DNA from: Desulfovibrio ferrophilus
GTDB taxonomy: Bacteria; Desulfobacterota; Desulfovibrionia; Desulfovibrionales; Desulfovibrionaceae
Reading direction: 5' to 3'
NCBI RefSeq assembly: GCF_003966735.1
Contig: NZ_AP017378.1
Coordinates: 1,880,905 to 1,944,904 of the forward strand
Length of the DNA: 64,000 nt
Shown: in pieces, positions 15,435 through 24,004 of the stretch
Numbering within the stretch: position 1 is the stretch's first letter
How the letters are laid out: the number at the start of each line of letters is the position of its first letter
The notes under the pieces: model-generated
The model's input: the letters and a program-made list of their open reading frames with translations, nothing else
The model's database searches: none
Told to the model about the DNA's origin: nothing
Position numbers and translations under genes: made by a program

Positions 15435-15470
15435 GGTGATGCCCCCCGACCTAAGCCGAGGGACATCACC
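15435..15470. other. Stem-loop between MFS and EamA genes
   Basis: GGTGATG and CATCACC, with further C-rich/G-rich pairing inside, form a hairpin of about 14 pairs. There is no T tail on the minus strand, so it may protect the 3' end of the MFS message or terminate weakly. It divides the catabolic operon from the EamA-lpxB-proC group. Confidence 0.5.
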
Positions 15471-15495
15471 ATGGCGTAATTACACCTAATACGGG

Positions 15496-16812
15496 TTATG
15501 ACTTAGCAAATTTAGGGGAAGTTTCAGGGGCCAAGAGCTGGCAGACAACACCACCGATCACCAGCGAAGCAATACAGCACCCCAGGGTGACGGTAACTCC
15601 ATACTGCTCAGTAACAACAGGAAGCATCCAGGTTCCCATACCGGCACCAATACGGCTGAAGGCAATGGTCAGACCAACGCCCGAGCCGCGGAGTTCCGTA
15701 GGGAAAAGTTCGGGCGGATACAGCCACTCAGCAACAATAGAGATAGCGAGAACAGTAGAGAAAGACCCAAGCAGAACAAATGCCAGCGTGGTAGGCATAT
15801 TAGGCCAAACGGTCATCAGGGTCAGAATCGCCGCAGCACCGTAGAATGTCCACAGCAGAAACGCACGACGGGAGATCTTGTCGGCGATCATGATACCAAT
15901 CAGAACACCAACCATGGTGAAACCGTTGTACAGCATCCCAGAGGCATGAGGGTTGGCGATGTTCAATCCCTTCACAACGACCGGCAGGAAAATGCTGATG
16001 GCAAAGAAAGGAAGCACCTGACAGAGGAAGAAAACACAGGAAGTAACAGTACTACGCCACAGCTCAGGGCTGAACAGCCTGAAGAAAGAGGCGGAGACGA
16101 CTTTCTCTTTTTCTTCCGGCAGAGCATAATTTGCCCCAAGATGCTTGTGAACCAGTGCCAGTGCATCACCAACACGCTTCTTGGCCAACATCCAGGACGG
16201 CGACTCGGGGGACCCCAGGCGCACAACAAGGGTAATAAAAGCGAAGATAGCAGAAGAAGCGATAATCCAGCGCCATCCATTCTCTCCCATATCTCCCATG
16301 GAAGCGATGAAAAGACCGGCGAAGTAGGAAATGATGTATCCAAATGTCCAGGCAGCCATAAGCCAGGCCATCATCTTCGTACGAATCCGCTCGGGAGTCC
16401 ATTCGCTGAGCAGTGCGACACCGACGGTATAGTCGGCTCCCACACACATGCCAAGAAGGAACCTGACAACAACAAGGAGCGTCGGATCTGACAAGAAAAA
16501 TTGAAGAACCGACAAGACCAGGCAGAAAAAGGACACGAACATGTACGTCGCCCTTCTTCCAACACGGTCAATGATAATTCCGGTCAACAGGCTTCCGAGC
16601 AGAATCCCAAAAAGAGCTCCGGCTCCAATCAGCCCCATCCAGTAGCCGTCCAGCCCCAGAGCACCGGTGGCGTAGGTCAAGGCAATGCCGACAATACCGA
16701 GAACGTATCCATCACAGACTTGGCCCATAAAGGTGCCAATTGCTATTTTTTTATGAACGGGACTAAAAGGAGCATCTTCATATTTCACACTGTTCTGGCC
16801 TGTTGTTACCAT
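15496..16812 (-). CDS. MFS transporter, sugar/aromatic-acid symporter type
   Basis: The 438-residue protein has twelve predicted membrane segments. It has an MFS signature between TM2 and TM3 (IDRVGRRATY), an acidic TM4-5 region (LLSEWTPERIRTKMM), and the repeat copy WLYPPELFPTELRGSG. This resembles the AAHS and NiaP/SV2-like branches, which carry organic acids or related compounds with protons. It is the last gene of the operon of 2-oxoacid oxidation, so uptake of a substrate or export of the acid product is likely. The exact substrate is unknown. Confidence 0.85.
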   Translation of the reverse strand: MVTTGQNSVKYEDAPFSPVHKKIAIGTFMGQVCDGYVLGIVGIALTYATGALGLDGYWMGLIGAGALFGILLGSLLTGIIIDRVGRRATYMFVSFFCLVLSVLQFFLSDPTLLVVVRFLLGMCVGADYTVGVALLSEWTPERIRTKMMAWLMAAWTFGYIISYFAGLFIASMGDMGENGWRWIIASSAIFAFITLVVRLGSPESPSWMLAKKRVGDALALVHKHLGANYALPEEKEKVVSASFFRLFSPELWRSTVTSCVFFLCQVLPFFAISIFLPVVVKGLNIANPHASGMLYNGFTMVGVLIGIMIADKISRRAFLLWTFYGAAAILTLMTVWPNMPTTLAFVLLGSFSTVLAISIVAEWLYPPELFPTELRGSGVGLTIAFSRIGAGMGTWMLPVVTEQYGVTVTLGCCIASLVIGGVVCQLLAPETSPKFAKS

Positions 16813-16875
16813 TGTGTTCCTCTCCTCATCGGTAATACATTACGATTTGAAATCCCAACTTCTCACGGCAATTTT

Positions 16876-17259
16876 CTACTCTGATTCCTTATAAGCTATT
16901 GCATCCAACTCAAGAAGACATCCGTGGGCAATCTCACTGGCCCCCAAGCAGAGTCGCGCCGGACGGTGTTCGCCCATAAAATCAGCATAGACTTCATTGA
17001 AACCATCAAAATCATCCATGCTGGTCAAAAACACATTAACTTTGACAATATCTGAAATTTCAAGACCTGCAGCATCAAGAACTGATTTCAGATTATACAA
17101 CGTCTGAAAGGCTTGCTCCTTGATAGTCACACCTACGACATTCCCGTTGACAGGATGAAAAGGTACTTGCCCGCAGGTGTAATATGTATTTCCAGCTTTA
17201 ACACAGTGACAGTAAGGGCCTATTACTTCACATGATTCTGCCGAATTAAAGAATTCCAT
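16876..17259 (-). CDS. RidA/YjgF-family enamine/imine deaminase
   Basis: The 127-residue protein has the RidA length. It carries GNTYYTCGQVPFHPVNG near the start, NLKSVLDAAGLEISDIVKVNVFL in the middle, and near the C-terminus the arginine-containing RPARLCLGASEI, which corresponds to the catalytic Arg region, followed by LLELDAIA. RidA proteins hydrolyse reactive imines to 2-oxoacids and ammonia. It has a clear AAAGGAG ribosome site. Lying next to an FAD oxidoreductase that should yield imines, its job is probably to finish deamination. Confidence 0.86.
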   Translation of the reverse strand: MEFFNSAESCEVIGPYCHCVKAGNTYYTCGQVPFHPVNGNVVGVTIKEQAFQTLYNLKSVLDAAGLEISDIVKVNVFLTSMDDFDGFNEVYADFMGEHRPARLCLGASEIAHGCLLELDAIAYKESE

Positions 17260-17283
17260 TTCAAACTCCTTTGGATAATAGGA

Positions 17284-17340
17284 CTCCTGCAGGAAGGATG
17301 CTGGGTGGGGTGTATCAGCATCCTTCCTGTTATGCAGGAG
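17284..17340. other. Strong intercistronic stem-loop
   Basis: The outer stem CTCCTGCA pairs with TGCAGGAG, and the inner stem GGAAGGATGCTG pairs with CAGCATCCTTCC. It lies between the FAD oxidoreductase and ridA genes, with no T tail. It could act as a message-stability element or attenuator that sets the ratio of the two products. Confidence 0.65.
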
Positions 17341-17361
17341 TAGGCGAGGGTTGAGGCAGTA

Positions 17362-18687
17362 TTAGATTTCTTTCTTGGCACAAAGCTCTTCGTAGAAGAG
17401 TCTGGCTTCTGCACCAATAGTCAGGAACGGTTCCGGCGGGAGCCGTTTGGGAGTGGAGATTCTCTTGAGGAAATCAAGATTCTGACTCGACATACCGCTG
17501 ACCCATTCAGCCAGGTAGTAGCCAAGCAGGCTTGTCTTGGCGACGCCAGCACCTTCACCGCATGCTGAAGCAAAAACGGTGGGATGCTGCTGCATCATCA
17601 AGGGCCGGTAGTTCATGGTCATGTTAATCATTCCACCATAAACGAACTCAAAATTAACATGCTTGAGTTCCGGGAAACGATTCTCATAAGCTTTACGCAA
17701 TTTTGGAATTGCCCTCTGGATGCGCTGATGAGAGGTCGTGAGATTCGTCGCAAAGGAGAAACCATTGCGCACATAAATACGGTTGTCTCTGGTAAATCGG
17801 ACAGTGGTTCCGGCGGGATGCCCAGCGGTACAGCCCCAGGGCTTGACGCCTTCCATATGCCGCATTTCCTCCTCAGTGAACTGGCGGGTGAATGCCCCGT
17901 AAGAAAGCACCGGGCAAAACACCTTCTTACCAATGCCGAATTCCTGGATAAACGGCCCACCAGTGACCAGAACGAATTTACCCTGAACTCTCCTGCCGCT
18001 TCTGAGCACAATGCCGGTCGGGCTGCCTTCGTCGATGCGCATGACCGGGCTCTCTTCGAAAACATCCACATTCTCAGGCATCACAGTAAACATGGCCCGC
18101 AAAACGTCCGCAGGATTGATGAGCACGGTACCAGAGGTGTACAAAGCTTTCTTGTAATACCTGGTGCCGGTGCGCCGATACAAATCCTCGCCCTCAACAA
18201 CCTCATAAGAGCAATTCATCTTTTTGAGCTCTTCAATCTCATGCTCAATCAGTTTAAAGCTCTTTGTCTCGGCGCAGCACAGATACTTTCCACAATGATC
18301 CCAGTCCACATCTTCAATGCCCTTCTCTTTAATGGTGTCTTCCATCCACTTAATGATGAAGGTATTCAATTCAAAGTATTTCTTGTTGTCTTCAAAAGAA
18401 GAAGCGCCCTGATCACCAAAATCATGCGGCACATCAATGATGAAACCAGCATTTTTACCACTATCATTATCGCCGATCTTGATAGCCTCAAAAACAGCAA
18501 TCTTTGAATCGGGATGCAGCTCGGCCAGGCGCCTGGCCGCAGCCTGCCCCCCGTAACCAGCGCCAACAATTATATAGTCATATTCATCTTTGATTTCAGA
18601 GTGATCTTTGAAATTATGATGCTTGTATGCAGACATTTCGACCCAGCTCTGACCAGTCGTCGTGGGATAAAGCTTTACATCACGCAT
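17362..18687 (-). CDS. FAD-dependent amine/amino-acid oxidoreductase (DAO family)
   Basis: The 441-residue protein begins with a Rossmann FAD motif (YIIVGAGYGGQAAARRLAE, about residues 37-55). A ribityl-binding stretch (GKNAGFIIDVP), the second FAD segment (VLVTGGPFIQEF), and a C-terminal GEGAGVAKTSLLGYYLAEW follow. The family (OrdL/PuuB/sarcosine-oxidase-like) oxidises primary or secondary amines or amino acids to imines. No signal peptide is seen, so it is cytosolic. Neighbours ridA and the 2-oxoacid oxidoreductase suggest that its product becomes a 2-oxoacid. The electron acceptor is unknown; an anaerobe would pass electrons to a carrier and not to oxygen. Confidence 0.82.
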   Translation of the reverse strand: MRDVKLYPTTTGQSWVEMSAYKHHNFKDHSEIKDEYDYIIVGAGYGGQAAARRLAELHPDSKIAVFEAIKIGDNDSGKNAGFIIDVPHDFGDQGASSFEDNKKYFELNTFIIKWMEDTIKEKGIEDVDWDHCGKYLCCAETKSFKLIEHEIEELKKMNCSYEVVEGEDLYRRTGTRYYKKALYTSGTVLINPADVLRAMFTVMPENVDVFEESPVMRIDEGSPTGIVLRSGRRVQGKFVLVTGGPFIQEFGIGKKVFCPVLSYGAFTRQFTEEEMRHMEGVKPWGCTAGHPAGTTVRFTRDNRIYVRNGFSFATNLTTSHQRIQRAIPKLRKAYENRFPELKHVNFEFVYGGMINMTMNYRPLMMQQHPTVFASACGEGAGVAKTSLLGYYLAEWVSGMSSQNLDFLKRISTPKRLPPEPFLTIGAEARLFYEELCAKKEI

Positions 18688-18725
18688 AGCTCAACTCTCT
18701 TATTGTATAGTGTAATTTTGATATA

Positions 18726-20873
18726 TTAACCGTGCAAAACGATTCTTGCATCTGCAATGGACAAACTTTTTTCCAATGCAAAAACAGGGTTGAGGTCAAC
18801 CTCTGCAATATCGCGCAACTCGTTCACCATCTGCGAGATAATGCATACTGTTTCAGCTAACGCTTCCAAATCGCAAGGCTTGCTACCCCTGGCGCCCTGA
18901 AGCATTCCCAACCCTTTAATTTCTCGAATCATGCTACGACAGGAGGGCATATTCACCGGAGCCACCCTGAAGGCCACATCTTTGAGAATTTCCACGAAAA
19001 TACCGCCCAGACCAAACATCACAGTAGGCCCAAAGGTGTTGTCATGACTTGAACCGATAATGCACTCCACTCCACCGGGGAGCATGGCAGTCATCATGAC
19101 GCCAAAGATGTCAGCATCAGATTTGTATCTGCGGCCATTCTTCATCAGCTGCTCAAAGGCATCGCGGGCTTTGTCCTCAGAATCAATATTCAGAGCCACA
19201 CCACCAGCATCGGTCTTGTGCAGGATGTCAGGCGAAACGATCTTCATGACCACTTTACCACCGATTTTCTTATAGAAATCAGCAGCTTCATCTGCATTTG
19301 TGGCCAGATAATCTTCCATAATATCAAGGCCGTAGCATCTCAGGACGCTTCTAGCCTCTGTTTCGACAAGATTTGTGCGACCAGATGCTTTGACTGCATT
19401 GAGGACAGCTTCGGCTTTTTCCTTGCGATCGGAAGGCATGACCGGCAATTCTTCCCCGGCCTCTTCCTGCAAGGATTTCTTGAGGTCACTGTAACCAGCG
19501 AGCACGCCCATGGTTCTTACCGCTGCATCAACAGCTCCGAAGACCGGCACACCATTTTCACTAATGTATTCAAGACATTCAGGATGTTGCGGCTGATAAA
19601 TGGACTGCATCACAACAGGCTTGTTGGCTTCGGAAATCTTCTTGACCATGCTCTTGGCCACATCCATTTCCAAAACTCTGAATTCTTCTGACAGGTCGGC
19701 ATAACCGCCGTACAATCCGACAATAATGACACCGTCCACATCCGGGTCGTCCAAAAGAACATCCAGACAACGATCAAAGACCCACATGTCCGCTTCAGGG
19801 GTTCCGGCCAAGTCAACCGGATTCTTGATGGGGCAATGCGGCATCAGGATTTCTTGCAATTTGGCCTGTGTGGCATCGGAGAGGACAGGGGCCTCGAGAT
19901 TGAACTTTTCAGCAAAATCCGTAGCCATAACGCCGTGTCCACCACCATCGGTCAGTACCGCAATGCGCTTACCATTGGCAGGCTTGCACTTGGAGAACGC
20001 CTCGGCGACATCCAACAACTGACCGGGGCTATCGACACGAATGATGCCAGCCTGCTTGAGTGCTGCATCAAAGATCTTCTCGCTACCGGCAAGAGAGCCG
20101 GTATGGGAAGCAGCTGCGCGAGCACCCGCTGCACTACGACCAATCTTGATTGCGGCAATGGGAGTTTTCGCAGCTGTTCTTTTGGCAGCTTCGATGAACT
20201 TGCGGCCATCTTCCTCGCTCTCAACACGCAGACCTTCCATGTACAGAAGAAGGACTTTAGTCTCGTCATCTGTCTCAACATATTCCACAAAGTCATGGAA
20301 TCGTAAGTCCATCTGGTTGCCAATGGTTGCCCAGCAGCTGTAGCCGAGGTTCCTGGACTTGGCATTGAAGTTGATATCAATACCAAAGTTTCCGCTTTGC
20401 AGAACCAGGCTCATGGGACCAGGAGCCAAATCGATGATACTTGCGTTCATGCTTTTGGCCGCGCTGTATGTGCCCATGCAGTTCGGACCCTGTACTCGCA
20501 TATTACCCTTACGAGCGATTTCGAGCATCTTGCGTTCCAGCTCTTTCCCTTCTGGTCCGGTTTCACCAAAACCAGTGGAAACGACAATGGCGCTCTTTAC
20601 ACCCTTCTCAACGCACTGTTCCATGACAGACAGGATAAATTTGGGAGCGATGGCAATAATGGCCAGATCAACTTCTCCGGGCACTTCGAGAATATCCGGA
20701 TAGGTGGGAAGGCCAAAAAGTTCGCCACCGGAACGGGAAACAAAATAGATGTCTCCTTCAAACTTATTTTCAACCAGGCTTTTTGCTGTCCAATACCCGT
20801 ACTTCTTCGAATTGGAAGAAGCACCAATCAGGGCAACACTTTTAGGTTGAAACAGAGGAAGCAGATCACTCAT
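18726..20873 (-). CDS. ADP-forming acyl-CoA synthetase, fused alpha-beta
   Basis: The 715-residue protein has the fused layout of NDP-forming acetyl-CoA synthetases: CoA-binding domain (1-130, start KSVALIGASSNSKKYG), a succinyl-CoA-ligase-like middle (about 150-460) with the phosphohistidine in SHTGSLAG (His257), and an ATP-grasp domain (about 490-715). It converts acyl-CoA, ADP and phosphate to acid, CoA and ATP, giving substrate-level phosphorylation. It follows the 2-oxoacid:ferredoxin oxidoreductase genes, which would deliver its acyl-CoA. Acyl specificity cannot be read from sequence. Confidence 0.88.
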   Translation of the reverse strand: MSDLLPLFQPKSVALIGASSNSKKYGYWTAKSLVENKFEGDIYFVSRSGGELFGLPTYPDILEVPGEVDLAIIAIAPKFILSVMEQCVEKGVKSAIVVSTGFGETGPEGKELERKMLEIARKGNMRVQGPNCMGTYSAAKSMNASIIDLAPGPMSLVLQSGNFGIDINFNAKSRNLGYSCWATIGNQMDLRFHDFVEYVETDDETKVLLLYMEGLRVESEEDGRKFIEAAKRTAAKTPIAAIKIGRSAAGARAAASHTGSLAGSEKIFDAALKQAGIIRVDSPGQLLDVAEAFSKCKPANGKRIAVLTDGGGHGVMATDFAEKFNLEAPVLSDATQAKLQEILMPHCPIKNPVDLAGTPEADMWVFDRCLDVLLDDPDVDGVIIVGLYGGYADLSEEFRVLEMDVAKSMVKKISEANKPVVMQSIYQPQHPECLEYISENGVPVFGAVDAAVRTMGVLAGYSDLKKSLQEEAGEELPVMPSDRKEKAEAVLNAVKASGRTNLVETEARSVLRCYGLDIMEDYLATNADEAADFYKKIGGKVVMKIVSPDILHKTDAGGVALNIDSEDKARDAFEQLMKNGRRYKSDADIFGVMMTAMLPGGVECIIGSSHDNTFGPTVMFGLGGIFVEILKDVAFRVAPVNMPSCRSMIREIKGLGMLQGARGSKPCDLEALAETVCIISQMVNELRDIAEVDLNPVFALEKSLSIADARIVLHG

Positions 20874-20924
20874 GGACTAACTCCTTATTGGCTCCATTCC
20901 CGACAAAGCGAGGATGGAACATCA

Positions 20925-21140
20925 TTATTTTTCAGCGACGACACCAATGGCCATGTCAGGACAAATCATGCCGCAAATATCACAAAGAACACATTTTTCA
21001 GGATTTTCCTGAATCACGTAATTGTAGCCTTGAGCATTGATTTTGCCGCCAATAGCAAGAACGCCCTTAGGACAATTGTCCACGCAAAGACCGCATGCCT
21101 TACAGCGACGGGCATCAATGATATGTCTTTTCTCACTCAT
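20925..21140 (-). CDS. 2-oxoacid:ferredoxin oxidoreductase delta subunit, 2[4Fe-4S] ferredoxin
   Basis: The 71-residue protein has two cluster motifs, CKACGLCVDNCPKG and CVLCDICGMICPD, as in the delta subunit of VOR/POR enzymes. It passes electrons from the TPP site to external ferredoxin. The ATG at 21,140 has an AAAAGGAG site and overlaps the end of the gamma gene; an upstream in-frame start would add nine unlikely residues. Confidence 0.88.
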   Translation of the reverse strand: MSEKRHIIDARRCKACGLCVDNCPKGVLAIGGKINAQGYNYVIQENPEKCVLCDICGMICPDMAIGVVAEK

Positions 21141-21690
21141 TGCCGGACTCCTTTTCCACCGCGGCATACCCTGTGCGCAGCGCTTCTATATTCAAGCCTA
21201 CAAGCTTAGGCTTTTTAGCTCCGAGAGTTTCTTTCACAACTTCTTCAATTGTTTCCAACTTAAGAATTCCCGTTCCGGCAAGGACTGCTCCCAGCATAAC
21301 CATGTTGGCGCAACGCACAGTGCCGAGTTCCAGGGCAGTGTCCGAAGCAGACAGGAAGACCTGTTCAAAACCATCAGCATCCTTCGGTGACTCAACCATG
21401 GAGCTGTTGGTAAAAAGCATTCCGCCGGGGACGACTCCTTCAAAACAGTTGTCATAGATAGACTGGCTAAGAGCAACTGCAATGTCCGAATCATTTTCAA
21501 CGATGGGGCTACCGATTGGCTCATCCGAAACAATGACAAAAGCAGTAGAGTCACCACCTCGCTGTTCAATGCCGTAGGTCTGGGTCATGACAACTTTCAG
21601 ATTTTCCTTAATAGCTCCAAGGCAGACCATTTTCGCCATCAGCGCAGAGCCCTGCCCGCCTGAGCCTGAAAACATACATTTATGCAACAT
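21133..21690 (-). CDS. 2-oxoacid:ferredoxin oxidoreductase gamma subunit
   Basis: The 185-residue protein is the family size. It starts MLHKCMFSGSGGQGSALMAK, with the conserved GxGGQG box, then TYGIEQRGGDSTAFV. The start at 21,690 follows GGAGCAGG and overlaps the beta gene by 11 bp. It is part of a four-subunit enzyme that decarboxylates a 2-oxoacid to acyl-CoA. Confidence 0.88.
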   Translation of the reverse strand: MLHKCMFSGSGGQGSALMAKMVCLGAIKENLKVVMTQTYGIEQRGGDSTAFVIVSDEPIGSPIVENDSDIAVALSQSIYDNCFEGVVPGGMLFTNSSMVESPKDADGFEQVFLSASDTALELGTVRCANMVMLGAVLAGTGILKLETIEEVVKETLGAKKPKLVGLNIEALRTGYAAVEKESGNE

Positions 21691-22441
21691 GACCCTGCTC
21701 CGTTTCATCTTTGAAGACCTGAGGTTTAAAATAGTCAGTCATCTCCTTACCGCACCGTTCGTAAGAGCCCTTAACATTCAGCTTAAGGCCGGTCGGGCAA
21801 GGAACGATCAACTCAACAAACGCATACCCCAAACCCTTGACCTGACAGTCAAACGCTTTCTGAATGCTCTTCTTGGTCTTGCGGACACCCTTGGGAGTGG
21901 CGACGGTTTCTCTGGCCAGATATTTCACTCCGGGCATAGCCCTCATCAATTCCGGCACAAGCAGAGGATAGCCCTGCTTACTCACATCCCGTCCCTTGAC
22001 GGTAGTGGCCGTCACCTGACCTTCCAGAGAAGTGGGAGACATCTGTCCACCAGTCATGCCAAACACGGTGTTATTAACCATGATCGTGGTGATGGGCATG
22101 CCTTTGTTGGCTGCATGCAAAAGATCACCAAGACCGATTGCGCTGGTGTCACCATCTCCGGCATATGTGAACACAATATTATCCGGACGGGTCAGCTTGT
22201 AGCCGACGGCAAAGGAAGGAGCACGACCATGGGTGGCTTCAATGGCATCAATATCCATATAATGATGGGAGAAACCGCCACAGCCGATGCCCACGATGGC
22301 GATGGTCCGTTCCATGATTCCCAGGTTCTCAATGGCCTCAGCCACGAGCCGGGTCACAATGCCATGACCACAGCCAGGACAATAACTGGTCAATTTGTCC
22401 AGATTTAAAGTTTTTCCATATTTTGCGCTAAGATTTTCCAT
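21680..22441 (-). CDS. 2-oxoacid:ferredoxin oxidoreductase beta subunit (TPP-binding)
   Basis: The 253-residue protein has the TPP/Mg2+ motif GDGDTSAIGLGDLLHA ending in the NN of MVNNTVFGMTGGQ, and the early CPGCGHGI box, which in this family binds or lines the TPP site. It forms the active site with the alpha subunit. The last bases overlap the gamma gene; the alpha gene ends 3 bp upstream. Confidence 0.9.
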   Translation of the reverse strand: MENLSAKYGKTLNLDKLTSYCPGCGHGIVTRLVAEAIENLGIMERTIAIVGIGCGGFSHHYMDIDAIEATHGRAPSFAVGYKLTRPDNIVFTYAGDGDTSAIGLGDLLHAANKGMPITTIMVNNTVFGMTGGQMSPTSLEGQVTATTVKGRDVSKQGYPLLVPELMRAMPGVKYLARETVATPKGVRKTKKSIQKAFDCQVKGLGYAFVELIVPCPTGLKLNVKGSYERCGKEMTDYFKPQVFKDETEQGHVA

Positions 22442-22444
22442 TAT

Positions 22445-23521
22445 TTATTCCCCCAGGATTCTGTTTGCTTCGGCAATCATCTCTGCCAGGGTGCACATGG
22501 GCATATCACCACCGGTCTTACCGAGAAAATGAACAGGGATTCGGCCGTTTACAGCCAACCTGACATCATCGATCATCTGCCCATGGTTCATTTCGACCAC
22601 CAGGATATTTTTCACTGAGTCGGGCAGAGCAGCAAAGGCACGGTCCGGGAAAGGCCACAGGGTAATGGGCCTGATAAAGCCGACTTTTTTGCCTTCGGCC
22701 CTCATTTTGGCAACCATATCGGTACACATCCGACCATGAATACCGAACGCAGCAATCACGAGGTCAGCGTCTTCAACCTGTTCGGCTTCCCACATCTGCT
22801 CGTTGTCGTAGATCTTTTCATACTTGGCGCGGAGCATTTCATTCATTTCATAGCCATCCTGATGAGAATAGCTGCCAGTGATGAGCGCACGCTTGGGGTG
22901 ATCCTGCGTACCGGTGTAAGCCCAATCTGAAGTATCAAATTCAGCGGAATAGTCATTGTAGGCCGGCAAAGTGGTGGACTCGGTAGTCTGGGCGCTTAAG
23001 CCGTCAACCACAAACAAGACCGGAGTCCGGTATTTGTAAGCCAGCCTGACACCATGAGGCATAATATCTGCTATTTCCTGGCCGGAAGCAGGGGCCAGAA
23101 CAATCACATGATAATCACCATGTGCGCCCCCACGGGTGGCGACAAAGTAATCACTTTGGGCACCAATGATATCACCGTCTCCGGGACCGACTCGCATTGA
23201 GTCAAACATGAGACATGGCAGCTCTGCCGCACACATAAAACCGATAGCTTCATGCATCAGAGTCAGGCCTGGCCCGGAGCTGGACGTTGCCACCAAGGTT
23301 CCTGTGCAGGCCGCACCGGCCAAGGCACTGGACACAGCCAGCTCACTTTCCATTTGCATCATTTCGCCACCGTACTGGGGCAAAATGACTGCCATGCGCT
23401 TCATCACATCCGTGGCCGGAGTAATCGGGTATGCAAAGTGATATTTCACTCCGCAACGAGCGAGACTCTCGGCAAAGGTTTCCGTGTTTTTCAAAAACAA
23501 AGTTTCCTGGGTCATACTCAC
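22445..23521 (-). CDS. 2-oxoacid:ferredoxin oxidoreductase alpha subunit
   Basis: The 358-residue protein has the pyrimidine-binding domain of VorB/KorA/PorA-type alpha subunits. It has FAYPITPATDVM near residue 35, the MQMESELAVSSALAGAACTG segment, TSSSGPGLTLMHEAIGF, and a C-terminal domain with VVEMNHGQM. It resembles the VorB branch (branched-chain or general 2-oxoacids) more than pyruvate enzymes, but this is a soft call. It is the first gene of the minus-strand operon; the 0.5-kb gap before it holds repeated operator-like sites. Confidence 0.87.
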   Translation of the reverse strand: MSMTQETLFLKNTETFAESLARCGVKYHFAYPITPATDVMKRMAVILPQYGGEMMQMESELAVSSALAGAACTGTLVATSSSGPGLTLMHEAIGFMCAAELPCLMFDSMRVGPGDGDIIGAQSDYFVATRGGAHGDYHVIVLAPASGQEIADIMPHGVRLAYKYRTPVLFVVDGLSAQTTESTTLPAYNDYSAEFDTSDWAYTGTQDHPKRALITGSYSHQDGYEMNEMLRAKYEKIYDNEQMWEAEQVEDADLVIAAFGIHGRMCTDMVAKMRAEGKKVGFIRPITLWPFPDRAFAALPDSVKNILVVEMNHGQMIDDVRLAVNGRIPVHFLGKTGGDMPMCTLAEMIAEANRILGE

Positions 23522-23569
23522 CTCAATGAACTGCTGTTAGGTTCGCTCGTCCAATTGTGACGGCTTGTT

Positions 23570-23593
23570 CCACGATGCGGTACGTCGTACCAC
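23570..23593 (+). promoter_or_regulatory. Operator-like repeat 1
   Basis: This 24-bp site starts CCACGATGCGGTAC and ends GTACCAC, with an inner dyad GGTAC-GTC-GTACC. It agrees with site 2 at 20 of 24 positions. It lies about 50 bp before the alpha-subunit start, suitable for control of that operon, probably by the IclR protein encoded at 25,661. Confidence 0.55.
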
Positions 23594-23643
23594 CTGAATA
23601 AGCAAAAAAAAACTAAACGCCATTGGCTGTGAATTTTTAAGTA

Positions 23644-23667
23644 CCACAATGCGGCACCTTGTACCAC
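23644..23667 (+). promoter_or_regulatory. Operator-like repeat 2
   Basis: This 24-bp site starts CCACAATGCGGCAC and ends GTACCAC. Sites 1 and 2 are 74 bp apart (about seven helical turns), which would place bound dimers on one DNA face. Confidence 0.55.
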
Positions 23668-23809
23668 TTGCGGAAACCCTAGCTGAGCCTAATTCCTACG
23701 TCAACCCCCTAGAATCAAAAATCTGAACAATTATAAAATTAACATTCCAGAGAGTTAAAGCCCATATTTAAGGATATAATAAACAAGTCAAAAAATTTAC
23801 AAAACCCCA

Positions 23810-23838
23810 TTGACATCATTTTTTAGTTTCCATACGTT
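23810..23838 (+). promoter_or_regulatory. Candidate sigma-70 promoter for the BCCT gene
   Basis: A perfect -35 box TTGACA (23,810-23,815) is followed after 17 bp by TACGTT (23,833-23,838), a weak -10 box. The weak -10 and the adjacent operator-like site 3 suggest activated or repressed control. Confidence 0.45.
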
Positions 23839-23840
23839 TA

Positions 23841-23864
23841 CCACATGTCGGTACGGAGTTTCAC
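23841..23864 (+). promoter_or_regulatory. Operator-like repeat 3 (weaker)
   Basis: The site starts CCACATGTCGGTACG and ends TTTCAC. It matches site 1 at about two thirds of positions and lies just downstream of the putative BCCT promoter, where a repressor would block it. Confidence 0.4.
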
Positions 23865-24004
23865 AATAAGACTCTATAGCGAACATCGCACACTAATAGC
23901 GCTCCAAAAATCACATCTTGACTCGGACAGCCCCTTCGACAGTGCGCCGAAGCATTCAACAACACGAGTTCATTGCAGATTTTGGAACAAAGCGGAGGAT
24001 GATT

